Of a stretch of DNA of 50,743 nucleotides, positions 26,322 to 35,151 are shown piece after piece (the stretch's first letter is position 1; every line of letters starts with the position of its first letter). The translations under genes and the position numbers were made by a program. Below the pieces are notes generated by a model. That model was not told the DNA's origin, ran no database searches, and saw only the letters and a list, made by a program, of their open reading frames with translations. Origin of the DNA: Melioribacter sp. (lineage in GTDB: Bacteria; Bacteroidota; Ignavibacteria; Ignavibacteriales; Melioribacteraceae); the NCBI GenBank assembly GCA_023250955.1, contig JAHEZQ010000032.1, forward strand, positions 1 to 50,743, given 5' to 3'.

Positions 26322-28169
26322 ATGAAAACCAAAATTATTTCTCTTATAGTTTTTCTTTTTTTCTTCTCGGCAAATTCCTTTGCACAAACCATAAACGTTG
26401 ATTCACTTTTCTCTGCAGCACTAGAACACCACAGTATAGGAATGACTTTGCTAAAAAGCGGCGATAAGAAAGCTGGCTTAAAAGAACTTTATCAGTCGGC
26501 AAGCGACTTCCGTGATTATCGCTATTGGCTTTCGGAAAAATTGGACAGCTTGAAAAATGTTTTTGAAGGATTGTTGAAGAAAGAACCGCAAAGCCCTGTT
26601 TATAATTCTCAAATGGGAAATTGGTTTATTAGCAAGCAAAGAGATTCTGTTGGATTCGCAAAGGCAAAAAATTATTTTGAAAAAGCCATCAGCATTGAAC
26701 CCAATTATGTACTAGGCTATATGTCGCTTGCAGGTCTTGCTCAACAGCAAGGAAATAGCGGTGAGGCAATTATACAATTTCAAAAAGTAATTGAAATTGA
26801 TTCAACTTATTATCAAGCCTATTTATACTTGGCTTCAATTTATAAACGTGCGGAAATGTTTGACAAAGCAAATGTTCTTTGGCAGAAAATTATTCAAGCG
26901 GATTCTACTTCAGAGTCAAGCACGTGGGCAATGCTGGATATATTTGATACGAAAAAAACTTTCGATGAAAAATATTCCGTTTTACAAGCGGCACTTCGAT
27001 TAACAAAAGATTTGAAAATAGCTGTTAGCCAGCGCTTGTTGTCTTTATTGGGACATACTAAAGATGTTCCCGATTCTGCTGAGATTATGATAAGAAAAAT
27101 AATTTCAAGCGAGAATGGAAAACTACGAGAGATAAAACAACGGGGATTATCCGGTATCTTGAATATTATAAGCAGAAAGAACCGGAACAGAATACCAGAA
27201 TTTGCAGAAGAAATTTATAGTGAGCAAAACCCGTTATTACTGTTACAGGTGGGAACTTTTATTGCAGACTCTCTAAATAATGTAACACTCGGTTTGAAAT
27301 ACCTTGAAAAAGCATATGACATAACAACACCGGAAAGCGTGTATGAAACCATTGCGTTTGGTAAATATGATCTTAAATGGCTTAGTGGAACAGCGGAAAG
27401 ATTTAAATATGGCAGCGTTGCTCTGGCATTAGGAGAAAAATATTATAAACAAAAGGATTATGATAAAGCTCTTAAATTTCTTTTAGAATCTGCACCAGTA
27501 AACGAGAAACAAAAATATCCCCCGGCACATTATCAGTTAGGATATGTATATAAAGATCTCGGGAAAAAAGAAGATGCAGTAAAATGGCTTGTGAAAGGAT
27601 TGGTAATTAAAAATGATGCAAAGGCAAGACAAACTCTTGAGAAATTAATTAGTGAATTAAATCCAGACGTTAAAGATGAATTCGCTGTAAGCAAAACGAT
27701 AGAAAAATTGTTACGTGATGAAAGAATGAAAAACTCCTCTCTTGCAGCGGATTTTACTTTACCCTCTTTGAAAAATGAAAAAGTGCAACTTTCAAAATTG
27801 AAAGATAAAGTTGTGATTCTTGATTTCTGGGCAACATGGTGCGGTCCGTGTATTGGAGAATTGCCAAAACTTGTGAAGCTGTATGAAGAATATTCAAAGA
27901 ATTCTAATGTTGTGTTCTATAATATTGATGTTGATGAACAACCCAAAATTATCCAGGAGTTTATGACAAAGAAAGGATATTCATTTAATGTTCTACTTGC
28001 TTCGGGAACCGATGTACAAAAACAATACGGAGTTGAGGCGATCCCAACTAAATTTTTAGTTGATAAAAAAGGAAGAATACAATTCAAACACATTGGCGCA
28101 CCGCCGAACGAAGATGTTGTAGAACAATTAAGCAAAGAGATTGATGAGCTACTTCAGTTGGATGAATAA
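26322..28169 (+). CDS. Periplasmic TPR protein fused to a TlpA-like thioredoxin domain
   Basis: The 615-residue protein has a signal peptide (about 1-21). The middle part has tetratricopeptide-like repeats, e.g. AKNYFEKAISIEPNYVLGYM, AIIQFQKVIEIDSTYYQAYL and KALKFLLESAPVNEKQKYPP. The C-terminal ~150 residues form a TlpA/ResA-like thioredoxin: AADFTLPSLKNEKVQLSKLK, FWATWCGPC (C507/C510) and GVEAIPTKFLVDKKGRI with the cis-Pro. The protein is expected to be a periplasmic thiol oxidoreductase with a protein-binding arm. Its close position behind the outer-membrane receptor suggests the pair act together, perhaps in keeping disulphides of an outer-membrane cargo; this is inference. Confidence 0.88.
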   Translation: MKTKIISLIVFLFFFSANSFAQTINVDSLFSAALEHHSIGMTLLKSGDKKAGLKELYQSASDFRDYRYWLSEKLDSLKNVFEGLLKKEPQSPVYNSQMGNWFISKQRDSVGFAKAKNYFEKAISIEPNYVLGYMSLAGLAQQQGNSGEAIIQFQKVIEIDSTYYQAYLYLASIYKRAEMFDKANVLWQKIIQADSTSESSTWAMLDIFDTKKTFDEKYSVLQAALRLTKDLKIAVSQRLLSLLGHTKDVPDSAEIMIRKIISSENGKLREIKQRGLSGILNIISRKNRNRIPEFAEEIYSEQNPLLLLQVGTFIADSLNNVTLGLKYLEKAYDITTPESVYETIAFGKYDLKWLSGTAERFKYGSVALALGEKYYKQKDYDKALKFLLESAPVNEKQKYPPAHYQLGYVYKDLGKKEDAVKWLVKGLVIKNDAKARQTLEKLISELNPDVKDEFAVSKTIEKLLRDERMKNSSLAADFTLPSLKNEKVQLSKLKDKVVILDFWATWCGPCIGELPKLVKLYEEYSKNSNVVFYNIDVDEQPKIIQEFMTKKGYSFNVLLASGTDVQKQYGVEAIPTKFLVDKKGRIQFKHIGAPPNEDVVEQLSKEIDELLQLDE

Positions 28170-28287
28170 ATAATAACCGAATAATTTTCAAAGTCTATTT
28201 AACGGGAAAATATTTATAAATCTTTTCCAGTTATTTTTTTATTTTGTCCCGCAATAAATCCATACTTAAAATCCAGCAGGTCCACTT

Positions 28288-28650
28288 ATGATAAATTATA
28301 TTCAAAATCTTCCAGTAATTGTCCGCACATCTTTCCTGCTAATTCTCTCCAACATGTTTATGACGTTTGCATGGTACGGTCACTTAAAAAACTTGTCTGA
28401 TAAAAAATGGTACATTGCCGCATTTATAAGCTGGGGAATAGCGCTGTTCGAATATTTGCTTCAAGTGCCTGCAAATAGAATAGGTTACACTGAACTAAAT
28501 CTTTCTCAATTGAAAATTTTACAAGAGATAATCACTCTTTCCCTATTTGTTCCATTCGCAGTGTTTTATATGCGCCAGCCCTTTAAGATGGATTACGTAT
28601 GGGCGGCATTGTGTTTGTTGGGTGCGGTCTATTTTATTTTCCGTTCATAG
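28288..28650 (+). CDS. DMT-superfamily small membrane protein (DUF486 type)
   Basis: The 120-residue protein has four membrane helices. The DUF486/COG3169 signatures are present: LILSNMFMTFAWYGHL near the N-terminus, SWGIALFEYLLQVPANRIGY in the middle (the Q-V-P-A-N-R-I-G motif) and FKMDYVWAALCLLGAVYFIF at the end. Members are small multidrug-resistance-like proteins with no proven substrate. The length is normal for the family. It precedes the arginine operon, but ARG-box-like sites and a promoter lie between, so it is separate. Confidence 0.92.
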   Translation: MINYIQNLPVIVRTSFLLILSNMFMTFAWYGHLKNLSDKKWYIAAFISWGIALFEYLLQVPANRIGYTELNLSQLKILQEIITLSLFVPFAVFYMRQPFKMDYVWAALCLLGAVYFIFRS

Positions 28651-28704
28651 TAAACACACGATGCTAATCGAATACCCGTTGCTCCTAATTTAACCATTTT
28701 AGTC

Positions 28705-28738
28705 TTGCATAATTATGCATAATCTTGTATAATTATAC
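28705..28738 (+). promoter_or_regulatory. Promoter of the arginine operon with two ARG-box-like operators
   Basis: The palindromes TGCATAATTATGCA (28706-28719) and GTATAATTATAC (28727-28738) have centres 20 bp apart. ArgR hexamers bind pairs of 18 bp boxes with centres about 21 bp apart. TTGCAT (28705-28710), 17 bases and TATAAT (28728-28733) make a promoter covered by the two boxes. The operon encodes an ArgR at 31960, which is the obvious regulator; it would shut the promoter when arginine is plentiful. Confidence 0.85.
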
Positions 28739-28764
28739 CCCACATTAATAAAGATTTGAGAGAA

Positions 28765-29811
28765 ATGATAAATGTCGGCATAGTCGGAGCGGCGGGTTAT
28801 TCCGGAGTTGAGTTGATAAAACTTCTTCTTAATCATGATGAAGTAATTATTACAAAACTATTCGGCAGTTCAACCGTAGGAAGTTACATTGAAGAAATAC
28901 ATCCTTCTTTGCGGGACACGATTTCACTTCAAGTTGAACAATTTAAAAAGGAAGCTCTTGAAGAAGTAAATCTACTGTTTGTTGCTATGCCTTCGGGACA
29001 ATCTATGCAAGTTGTTAAAGAAGCAGTTAATGCAAATATTAAAGTGATAGATATCGGCGGGGATTTTAGATTAAATGATGCCACAGTTTATACAAAGTAT
29101 TATAATCACGAGCATTCAGAGGTTGAGCTTTTAAGCAGCTCTGTATATGGTCTAAGCGAGTGGAACGAAGAAGCAATATCAAGCGCAAAGTTGATAGCAA
29201 ATCCCGGCTGTTATCCCACCAGTATTCTATTAGCGCTTCTTCCATTGTTAAAAGAAAATGTAATTGAATCAAAGAACATTGGAATTACTTCCTACAGTGG
29301 AACATCAGGCGCGGGTAAATCAGTTACAGCAAATATGATCTTCAGCGAAGTGAATGAAAGTGTTCGTGCATACAAAGTTGGCAATCACCAGCACATTCCG
29401 GAAATAAAACAATACTTAAAACATTTTAGCGGCGTTGAAACAAATTTTTCTTTTGTGCCGCACCTTCTTCCGGTTACTCGCGGAATATATACAACAATAC
29501 ATACACTATTAAAAAGTAACGTAACCGAAACAGAAGTGATAAACGCGTTTAAGCATAATTATTCATCATCGCCGTTTATACGATTTATGGGAACAGAAGT
29601 ACCCGAGATAAAAAGTGTAGTCAACACAAATTTTTGTGATATCGGATTTAGAATTTTCGAAAATAACACGCTGGTTCTTTTTTCTACTATTGATAATCTT
29701 GTTAAAGGCGCAGCAGGTCAAGCAATTCAAAACATGAACATAATGTTCGGGTTTCAACAAACAGAAGGATTATTAAGATGCAGCAAGAAGCAGTCGTTGC
29801 AGATAAAATGA
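28765..29811 (+). CDS. argC: N-acetyl-gamma-glutamyl-phosphate reductase
   Basis: ArgC catalyses the third step of arginine synthesis: NADPH-dependent reduction of N-acetylglutamyl phosphate to the semialdehyde. The opening INVGIVGAAGYSGVELIKLL is the dinucleotide-binding motif, and NPGCYPTSILLALLPL holds catalytic Cys149. HQHIPEIKQYL and FVPHLLPVTRGIYTTI are family motifs. The first in-frame codon is TTG at 28756, but the ATG at 28765 is preceded by GAGAG and starts at the conserved domain, so it is preferred. The 3' end overlaps argJ by 34 bases, meaning the genes are translated together. First gene of argC-J-B-R-G-H. Confidence 0.96.
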   Translation: MINVGIVGAAGYSGVELIKLLLNHDEVIITKLFGSSTVGSYIEEIHPSLRDTISLQVEQFKKEALEEVNLLFVAMPSGQSMQVVKEAVNANIKVIDIGGDFRLNDATVYTKYYNHEHSEVELLSSSVYGLSEWNEEAISSAKLIANPGCYPTSILLALLPLLKENVIESKNIGITSYSGTSGAGKSVTANMIFSEVNESVRAYKVGNHQHIPEIKQYLKHFSGVETNFSFVPHLLPVTRGIYTTIHTLLKSNVTETEVINAFKHNYSSSPFIRFMGTEVPEIKSVVNTNFCDIGFRIFENNTLVLFSTIDNLVKGAAGQAIQNMNIMFGFQQTEGLLRCSKKQSLQIK

Positions 29812-31001
29812 AAGATGGCATAACGGCACCAAAGGGATTCCGTTCGGCAGGAATCCATTGTGGAATAAAAAGATCAAGAAAGGATCTTGCGTTAATTGTT
29901 TCAAATCTACCCGCTACGGCCGCGGCAGTTTTTACTCTTAATAAAGTTCAAGCAGCACCAGTGTTAATCAGTAAAAAACATTTGGACGAAAGTGAATTTT
30001 TCAGAGCAATAATTGTTAACAGCGGAAATGCAAATGCATGTACAGGTGAACGCGGTTATAAAGATGCAGTGACAATGGCCAATGAAACAGCAAAAGTGCT
30101 GGGCGTTAGGCCGGAAGAAATATTTGTTTCCTCGACAGGTGTAATTGGAGAACCGCTTCCAATCGTAAAAATAATTAACGGCATTCATCAAATAGCCAAA
30201 CAAGTTGATAAAAGCGAATACATAAGTACAGCAGAAGCAATCATGACTACAGATACTTTTGTGAAATCAACTTCGTCAACATTTATTATAGATGGAAAAG
30301 AAGTAAGCATAGGCGGAATTGCAAAAGGATCCGGTATGATTCATCCTAATATGGCAACAATGCTTGCATTTGTAACAACCGATGTAGCGATCGAAAAAAA
30401 TATTTTTCAAAATTTATTAAAAAATGTTTGTGACAGAACATTCAATAGAATAGTTGTTGATGGAGATACCAGCACTAATGATATGGTTATTGCGCTAGCA
30501 AACGGTGCTTCAGGGATTGGTCCGCTTTTGCCCGCAACAGAATCTTATAAAATATTTGAAGAAAATCTTTATCAAGTGATGAAAAAATTATCTATTGATA
30601 TAGTTGTTGACGGCGAAGGCGCAACAAAATTAATTGAGATTACAGTTGAAGGCGCATTAAGTGATGAAGATGCAACAAAAACGGCAAAAACAATTGCTCT
30701 TTCTCCGCTTGTAAAGACAGCTATTCACGGAGAAGATGCAAACTGGGGAAGAATTATTGCAGCGGTTGGTTATTCAGGAATTGATTTCGATCCGGATAAG
30801 TTTGAAATTATTATTAACGATGTGCCCATTCTGAAGCAGAATTATTTTGTTACCATGCCAATTGCAGAAGCGAACAAAACCTTAAAACCAAGAAATATAA
30901 ATCTAATGATAAAGTTAAATATGGGAAGCGGGACTTCAACTGTTTGGACGTGTGATTTTTCCGAAGAGTATGTAAAAATTAACGGGAGCTACCGCACGTG
31001 A
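29778..31001 (+). CDS. argJ: Glutamate N-acetyltransferase / ornithine acetyltransferase ArgJ
   Basis: ArgJ recycles the acetyl group from N-acetylornithine to glutamate (and, if bifunctional, also makes N-acetylglutamate from acetyl-CoA). The self-cleavage region GSGMIHPNMATMLAFVTTD is intact; the precursor is cut before the Thr of ATML to expose the catalytic residue. NSGNANACTGERG, DGDTSTNDMV and HGEDANWGRI are further family motifs. An ATG at 29808 forms an ATGA overlap with the argC stop, but the 29778 ATG has AGAAGG about 10 bases upstream and gives the family's usual N-terminal length. Its presence means the cyclic acetyl pathway is used. Confidence 0.95.
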   Translation: MQQEAVVADKMKDGITAPKGFRSAGIHCGIKRSRKDLALIVSNLPATAAAVFTLNKVQAAPVLISKKHLDESEFFRAIIVNSGNANACTGERGYKDAVTMANETAKVLGVRPEEIFVSSTGVIGEPLPIVKIINGIHQIAKQVDKSEYISTAEAIMTTDTFVKSTSSTFIIDGKEVSIGGIAKGSGMIHPNMATMLAFVTTDVAIEKNIFQNLLKNVCDRTFNRIVVDGDTSTNDMVIALANGASGIGPLLPATESYKIFEENLYQVMKKLSIDIVVDGEGATKLIEITVEGALSDEDATKTAKTIALSPLVKTAIHGEDANWGRIIAAVGYSGIDFDPDKFEIIINDVPILKQNYFVTMPIAEANKTLKPRNINLMIKLNMGSGTSTVWTCDFSEEYVKINGSYRT

Positions 31002-31846
31002 CAAATCCTGTTTTCAGAAAAGAAGATGTATTGATTGAAGCGCTTCCTTACATACAACAATTTGAAGGGAAAACTTTTGTTATAAAATATGGCGGAGCTG
31101 TTATGGAAGAGGAACAGCTTAAATCAATGGTAGCGCAAGACGTTACCCTGCTTCGCAAAATTGGAATTGATGTGGTTGTTGTTCACGGCGGCGGTAAGGA
31201 AATTACTTCTCTATCGCAGAAATTAAATATTGAAACAAAGTTTGTGAATGGACAAAGATATACAAACGAAGAAACGCGAGATGTTGTTCAAATGGTTCTT
31301 GCTGGTTCTATCAATAAAGATATTGTCCGGCGTATAAATATCCATGGTGGTCGTGCAGTTGGTATTAGCGGAATAGATGCGGAATTGGTAACGGTAAAAA
31401 AATATGAGAAAGATGATTTAGGGTTAGTCGGGGAAGTAATAGATGTGAAAACTACTTTAATTAAAAATTTATTGAGAGACGGATACTTACCAGTAATTGC
31501 GCCAATAGGCGTTGATGAAAGTGGAACTGTATATAATGTTAACGCAGATATTGCTGCGGGTTCTATTGCAGGAGCTCTTGAAGCGGCAAAGCTTGTTTAT
31601 ATGACCGACATTGAAGGAGTAAAAGCCAATAACGATTTGATTCCGCATCTTACTAAAGAGGATGCTGAAAGATTTATCAAAGATGAAACTATAAAAGGCG
31701 GAATGATTCCAAAAGTTGAATCTGCTCTTGATGCAATTGATAAAGGTGTTCAGAAAGTTCATATAGTTGACGGAAGAATTCCTCATGCATTACTTCTAGA
31801 AATTTTTACTAAAGAGGGCGTTGGAACGGAAATAGTTGGCGAATAA
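30998..31846 (+). CDS. argB: Acetylglutamate kinase
   Basis: ArgB phosphorylates N-acetylglutamate, the second step of the pathway and often the arginine feedback point. It is an amino-acid-kinase-fold protein of 282 residues, the normal length. TFVIKYGGAVM is the phosphate-binding start, VVVHGGGKEITSL the Gly-rich loop and GGMIPKVESALDAI the substrate site. The start is GTG, overlapping the argJ stop by four bases (GTGA). A long N-terminal helix (PVFRKEDVLIEALPYIQQF) is present, the form seen in arginine-sensitive enzymes, so feedback inhibition is plausible. Confidence 0.96.
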   Translation: MTNPVFRKEDVLIEALPYIQQFEGKTFVIKYGGAVMEEEQLKSMVAQDVTLLRKIGIDVVVVHGGGKEITSLSQKLNIETKFVNGQRYTNEETRDVVQMVLAGSINKDIVRRINIHGGRAVGISGIDAELVTVKKYEKDDLGLVGEVIDVKTTLIKNLLRDGYLPVIAPIGVDESGTVYNVNADIAAGSIAGALEAAKLVYMTDIEGVKANNDLIPHLTKEDAERFIKDETIKGGMIPKVESALDAIDKGVQKVHIVDGRIPHALLLEIFTKEGVGTEIVGE

Positions 31847-31855
31847 TTTGTTTTT

Positions 31856-31935
31856 GTCATTTTGAGACCGGTTAAACCGGGCGAAGAATCTCAAAATAAT
31901 TTACATAGATTCCTCATCTTGATTCAGAATGATAA
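31856..31935. repeat. REP-like hairpin repeat between argB and argR
   Basis: GTCATTTTGAGA, an inner palindrome CCGGTT-A-AACCGG (31868-31880), then GCGAAGAATCTCAAAA: TTTTGAGA (31860-31867) pairs with TCTCAAAA (31889-31896). A weaker mirror copy (AGATTCCTC...ATTCAGAATGAT) follows to about 31931. The core matches the element at 40229-40311. It lies inside the operon, where it could stabilise upstream mRNA or weaken read-through. Confidence 0.7.
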
Positions 31936-31959
31936 TGATGATAAAATAGGAGAAAAATC

Positions 31960-32421
31960 ATGACTAAAAAATTAGAAGAAATTCAGAAACGACACGCGTT
32001 GATTAAATCTGTTATTACAGCGCAAGAAATTTTTAATCAAACACAACTCGTAAAAGTTTTAAAGCAAAAAGGAATAAAAGCAACACAAGCAACCCTTTCC
32101 CGCGACTTAAATGAACTTGGCGTTGTTCGGATTCCAGCTGCAAGCGGATTAGTTTACAAACTTAGCACAACAGGAAATGAGAATACTCTTCAAAATAGAA
32201 TTGCAGAAGAGATTCTATTTGTAAAAGGAAACGAAAATATAATTATTGTAAAAACATACCCTGGGCGCGCGCAGGGTGTTGCAGTATTTCTCGACCGAAA
32301 AAATGATTTAGAAATTCTCGGCACAATTGCCGGCGACGACACAATTATTGTAATTCCGCAATCAATAAAAAAAATCAAAAAAATAATTGAACAAATAAAA
32401 ATAATTTTAGGAATAAAATAA
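31960..32421 (+). CDS. argR: Arginine repressor
   Basis: This is a 153-residue hexameric regulator. The N-terminal winged helix contains [31 protein letters not shown], whose ATLSRDL is the recognition helix signature. The C-terminal domain has the arginine pocket and trimer interface ([31 protein letters not shown] with the Gly-Asp-Asp motif). An AGGAG Shine-Dalgarno precedes the ATG. The gene sits inside the operon it probably represses, through the two boxes at 28705-28738, giving autoregulation. It overlaps argG by one base. Confidence 0.96.
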   Translation: MTKKLEEIQKRHALIKSVITAQEIFNQTQLVKVLKQKGIKATQATLSRDLNELGVVRIPAASGLVYKLSTTGNENTLQNRIAEEILFVKGNENIIIVKTYPGRAQGVAVFLDRKNDLEILGTIAGDDTIIVIPQSIKKIKKIIEQIKIILGIK

Positions 32422-33647
32422 TGGGTAAAAATAAAATTGTTGTTGCATATTCAGGGGGATTGGATACATCCGTAATGGTTAAATGGCTTAAAGATAATTA
32501 CGATGCCGAGATAATTACATTTACCGGAAATCTTGGCCAAACAAAAGAGTTAGTTGGTCTCGAAGAAAAAGCACATAATTCCGGTGCGGCAAAATCCTAT
32601 ATAGTAGATTTAACAAAAGAATTTTTGGAGGAGTATGCATTCTCTGCATTAAAAGCGGGCGCAATGTATGAAGAAGCATATCCTATGGCTTGTTCGTTGG
32701 GAAGACCATTACTTGCAAAAACTCTTGTGGAAGTAGCTCGTAAAGAAGGAGCGAACATGGTAGCTCACGGTTGTACGGGAAAAGGAAATGATCAAGTTCG
32801 TTTTGAAGTTGCAATTGGTGCGTTGGCACCGGATTTAATCAGCATAGCGCCGCTGAGAACTTGGGAATTTAAAAGTCGCGAAGAAGAAATTGATTATGCA
32901 AAAGCCAACAACATTCCCGTTGCTGCAACGAAAGATAATCCATATTCTATAGATGAAAATATTTGGGGAACAGCAATAGAGTGCGGCATTCTTGAAGATC
33001 CGATGGCAGAACCGCCGGAAGATGCATTTCAACATACTGTTTCACCGGAAAATGCACCGGATCAACCGGAATATGTTATAATAGAATTTGAAAAAGGAGT
33101 TCCGGTTAGTGTGAACGGTAAAGAAATGGATAGTGTTTCTCTTGTTAAAGAATTAAATAAAATAGGCGGGAGAAATGCAGTTGGAAGAATTGATCTGATC
33201 GAAAATAGATTGGTTGGAATTAAATCGCGCGAAGTTTATGAAGCCCCGGCCGGAATAATTCTTCACAATGCACATAAAGAATTAGAAAGAATTACACTTG
33301 AAAAATCTGTAGCACATTATAAAACCTTGATTGTTCAAGAATATTCAAATTTGATTTACAACGGTCTATGGTTCTCTCCGCTTCGTGAAGCAATTCAAGC
33401 GTTTGTTGATAAAACCCAAGAAAAAGTAACCGGTATGGTAAAGTTGAAACTTTATAAAGGAAACATTATTGTTTCAGGTAGAACTTCTCCGTATTCGTTA
33501 TATGATCCGGACTTGGCAACATACACAGCAGCAGATCAATTTGATCATACGGCATCGGAAGGATTTATAAAAATTTACGGATTGCCTTACAAAACAATTA
33601 ACCGTGTTATGCAAAAAGCTGAAGCAGAAAATAATCAACCGGCATAA
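32421..33647 (+). CDS. argG: Argininosuccinate synthase
   Basis: ArgG joins citrulline and aspartate using ATP. The 408-residue protein starts with the PP-loop [17 protein letters not shown] and has [30 protein letters not shown] and [13 protein letters not shown] in the family order. The ATG overlaps the argR stop (ATAATG), so the genes are translationally coupled. Together with argH it converts citrulline to arginine. The enzyme that makes citrulline (ornithine or acetylornithine carbamoyltransferase) is not in this cluster. Confidence 0.97.
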   Translation: MGKNKIVVAYSGGLDTSVMVKWLKDNYDAEIITFTGNLGQTKELVGLEEKAHNSGAAKSYIVDLTKEFLEEYAFSALKAGAMYEEAYPMACSLGRPLLAKTLVEVARKEGANMVAHGCTGKGNDQVRFEVAIGALAPDLISIAPLRTWEFKSREEEIDYAKANNIPVAATKDNPYSIDENIWGTAIECGILEDPMAEPPEDAFQHTVSPENAPDQPEYVIIEFEKGVPVSVNGKEMDSVSLVKELNKIGGRNAVGRIDLIENRLVGIKSREVYEAPAGIILHNAHKELERITLEKSVAHYKTLIVQEYSNLIYNGLWFSPLREAIQAFVDKTQEKVTGMVKLKLYKGNIIVSGRTSPYSLYDPDLATYTAADQFDHTASEGFIKIYGLPYKTINRVMQKAEAENNQPA

Positions 33648-33651
33648 ATAA

Positions 33652-35022
33652 ATGGCACTTTGGGATAGTAGATTTAAAAAATCTCTGGCTGATAACGCAT
33701 TAAGGTTTTCTTCATCAATTAATATTGACGGAAAATTTTTCAACGAAGATATTGATGGCAGCAAAGCTCACGTCAAAATGCTTGTGAAGCAAAAAATAAT
33801 TCTAGCCAGTGAAGGCAAATTAATTTTTAAAGCTTTAGAAGAAATACGAAAAGAGATTTCCTCCGGCAAACTAAAACTAGATTGGCGAAAAGAAGATATA
33901 CATTCGCTAATTGAAGATCGGCTTGTAGAAAAAGTAGGAGAGACGGGGAAAAAACTTCACACAGCAAGAAGCCGCAACGATCAAGTAGCTTTAGATGAAC
34001 GATTATATATGAAAAAAGAGATTGCTCAACTAACTAAACTGGCGCGAACACTTCAAAAAACTTTACTTAAAAAAGCCGAACAATATAAAAACACAATTTT
34101 ACCCGGGTACACTCATTTACAAAGAGCTCAGCCAATTTTATTTTCTCATCATATGCTCGCTTATGTTTCTATGTTAGAGCGCGATGTTGAAAGATTAAAT
34201 GATTGCATGGAGCGAGCGAACAAATCGCCGCTTGGCGCTGGTGCACTCTCCGGTACAACCTTGCCGATCAATAGAGAATATTCATCAAAACTTCTTGGTA
34301 TGAATGGAATAATTGAAAACTCCCTTGATGCCGTAAGCAGTCGAGATGTAATGATCGAGCTTATAAGTATTTGTTCGATTGTAATGATGAATCTAAGCCG
34401 TTTGAGTGAAGAACTTGTATTATGGAGTTCACAGGAATTTTCGTTTGCAGTATTTGATGATTCGTTTTCAACCGGAAGTAGTTTAATGCCTCAGAAAAAA
34501 AATCCGGATATAGCAGAACTGATTCGCGGAAAAGTCGGAAGAGTCTATGGTTCTTTATTCGGATTGCTTACAGTAATGAAAGCATTACCGCTAGCATATA
34601 ATCGCGATATGCAGGAAGATAAAGTTCATCTCTTTGATGCAACGGATACAACTAAAGATTGTCTACATCTTACTTCGGAATTATTAAAACATACACGATT
34701 CAACAAAAACCGTTTTGAGAAAGAACTTGATGGGGATCTTCTACTTTCCACAGATCTTGTAGATTATCTTGTTCGTAAAAATGTTCCTTTCAGAAAAGCC
34801 CATAATTTGGTAGGAAAAATTGTGGCCTTATGTGTAGATCAAAATAAAAAGTTAAATCAACTCACCATCATTGATTATAAAAAAATCTCACCCAAATTTG
34901 AAAGTGATATTTTTAAACTCTTCACAGCATATGCAAGCGTTAAAAACAAAAAATCTCAGGGTAGTACCTCACCTCAAGAAGTTGAAAAACAGCTTAAATA
35001 CTGGAAAAACAAGATTAAATAA
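33652..35022 (+). CDS. argH: Argininosuccinate lyase
   Basis: ArgH cleaves argininosuccinate into arginine and fumarate, the final step. It is a fumarase/aspartase-superfamily enzyme of 456 residues. HTARSRNDQVALDERLYMK, GYTHLQRAQPILFSHHMLAY and the signature GSSLMPQKKNPDIAEL are all present and undamaged. It starts 5 bases after argG and is the last gene of the operon; the downstream peptidase has a 129-base gap and its own Shine-Dalgarno. No terminator with a T-run was clear in that gap. Confidence 0.97.
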   Translation: MALWDSRFKKSLADNALRFSSSINIDGKFFNEDIDGSKAHVKMLVKQKIILASEGKLIFKALEEIRKEISSGKLKLDWRKEDIHSLIEDRLVEKVGETGKKLHTARSRNDQVALDERLYMKKEIAQLTKLARTLQKTLLKKAEQYKNTILPGYTHLQRAQPILFSHHMLAYVSMLERDVERLNDCMERANKSPLGAGALSGTTLPINREYSSKLLGMNGIIENSLDAVSSRDVMIELISICSIVMMNLSRLSEELVLWSSQEFSFAVFDDSFSTGSSLMPQKKNPDIAELIRGKVGRVYGSLFGLLTVMKALPLAYNRDMQEDKVHLFDATDTTKDCLHLTSELLKHTRFNKNRFEKELDGDLLLSTDLVDYLVRKNVPFRKAHNLVGKIVALCVDQNKKLNQLTIIDYKKISPKFESDIFKLFTAYASVKNKKSQGSTSPQEVEKQLKYWKNKIK

Positions 35023-35151
35023 ATCTACAAGAAGTTTTTCACCACAACCCCAGTTTCTTTTTTAACAATTTTTAACCAACTAATTCCACAGACTAATCGT
35101 CTAAATATTGCTCAAACTCTATATAAACCAATAACAATCTAAGAGGTTAGT

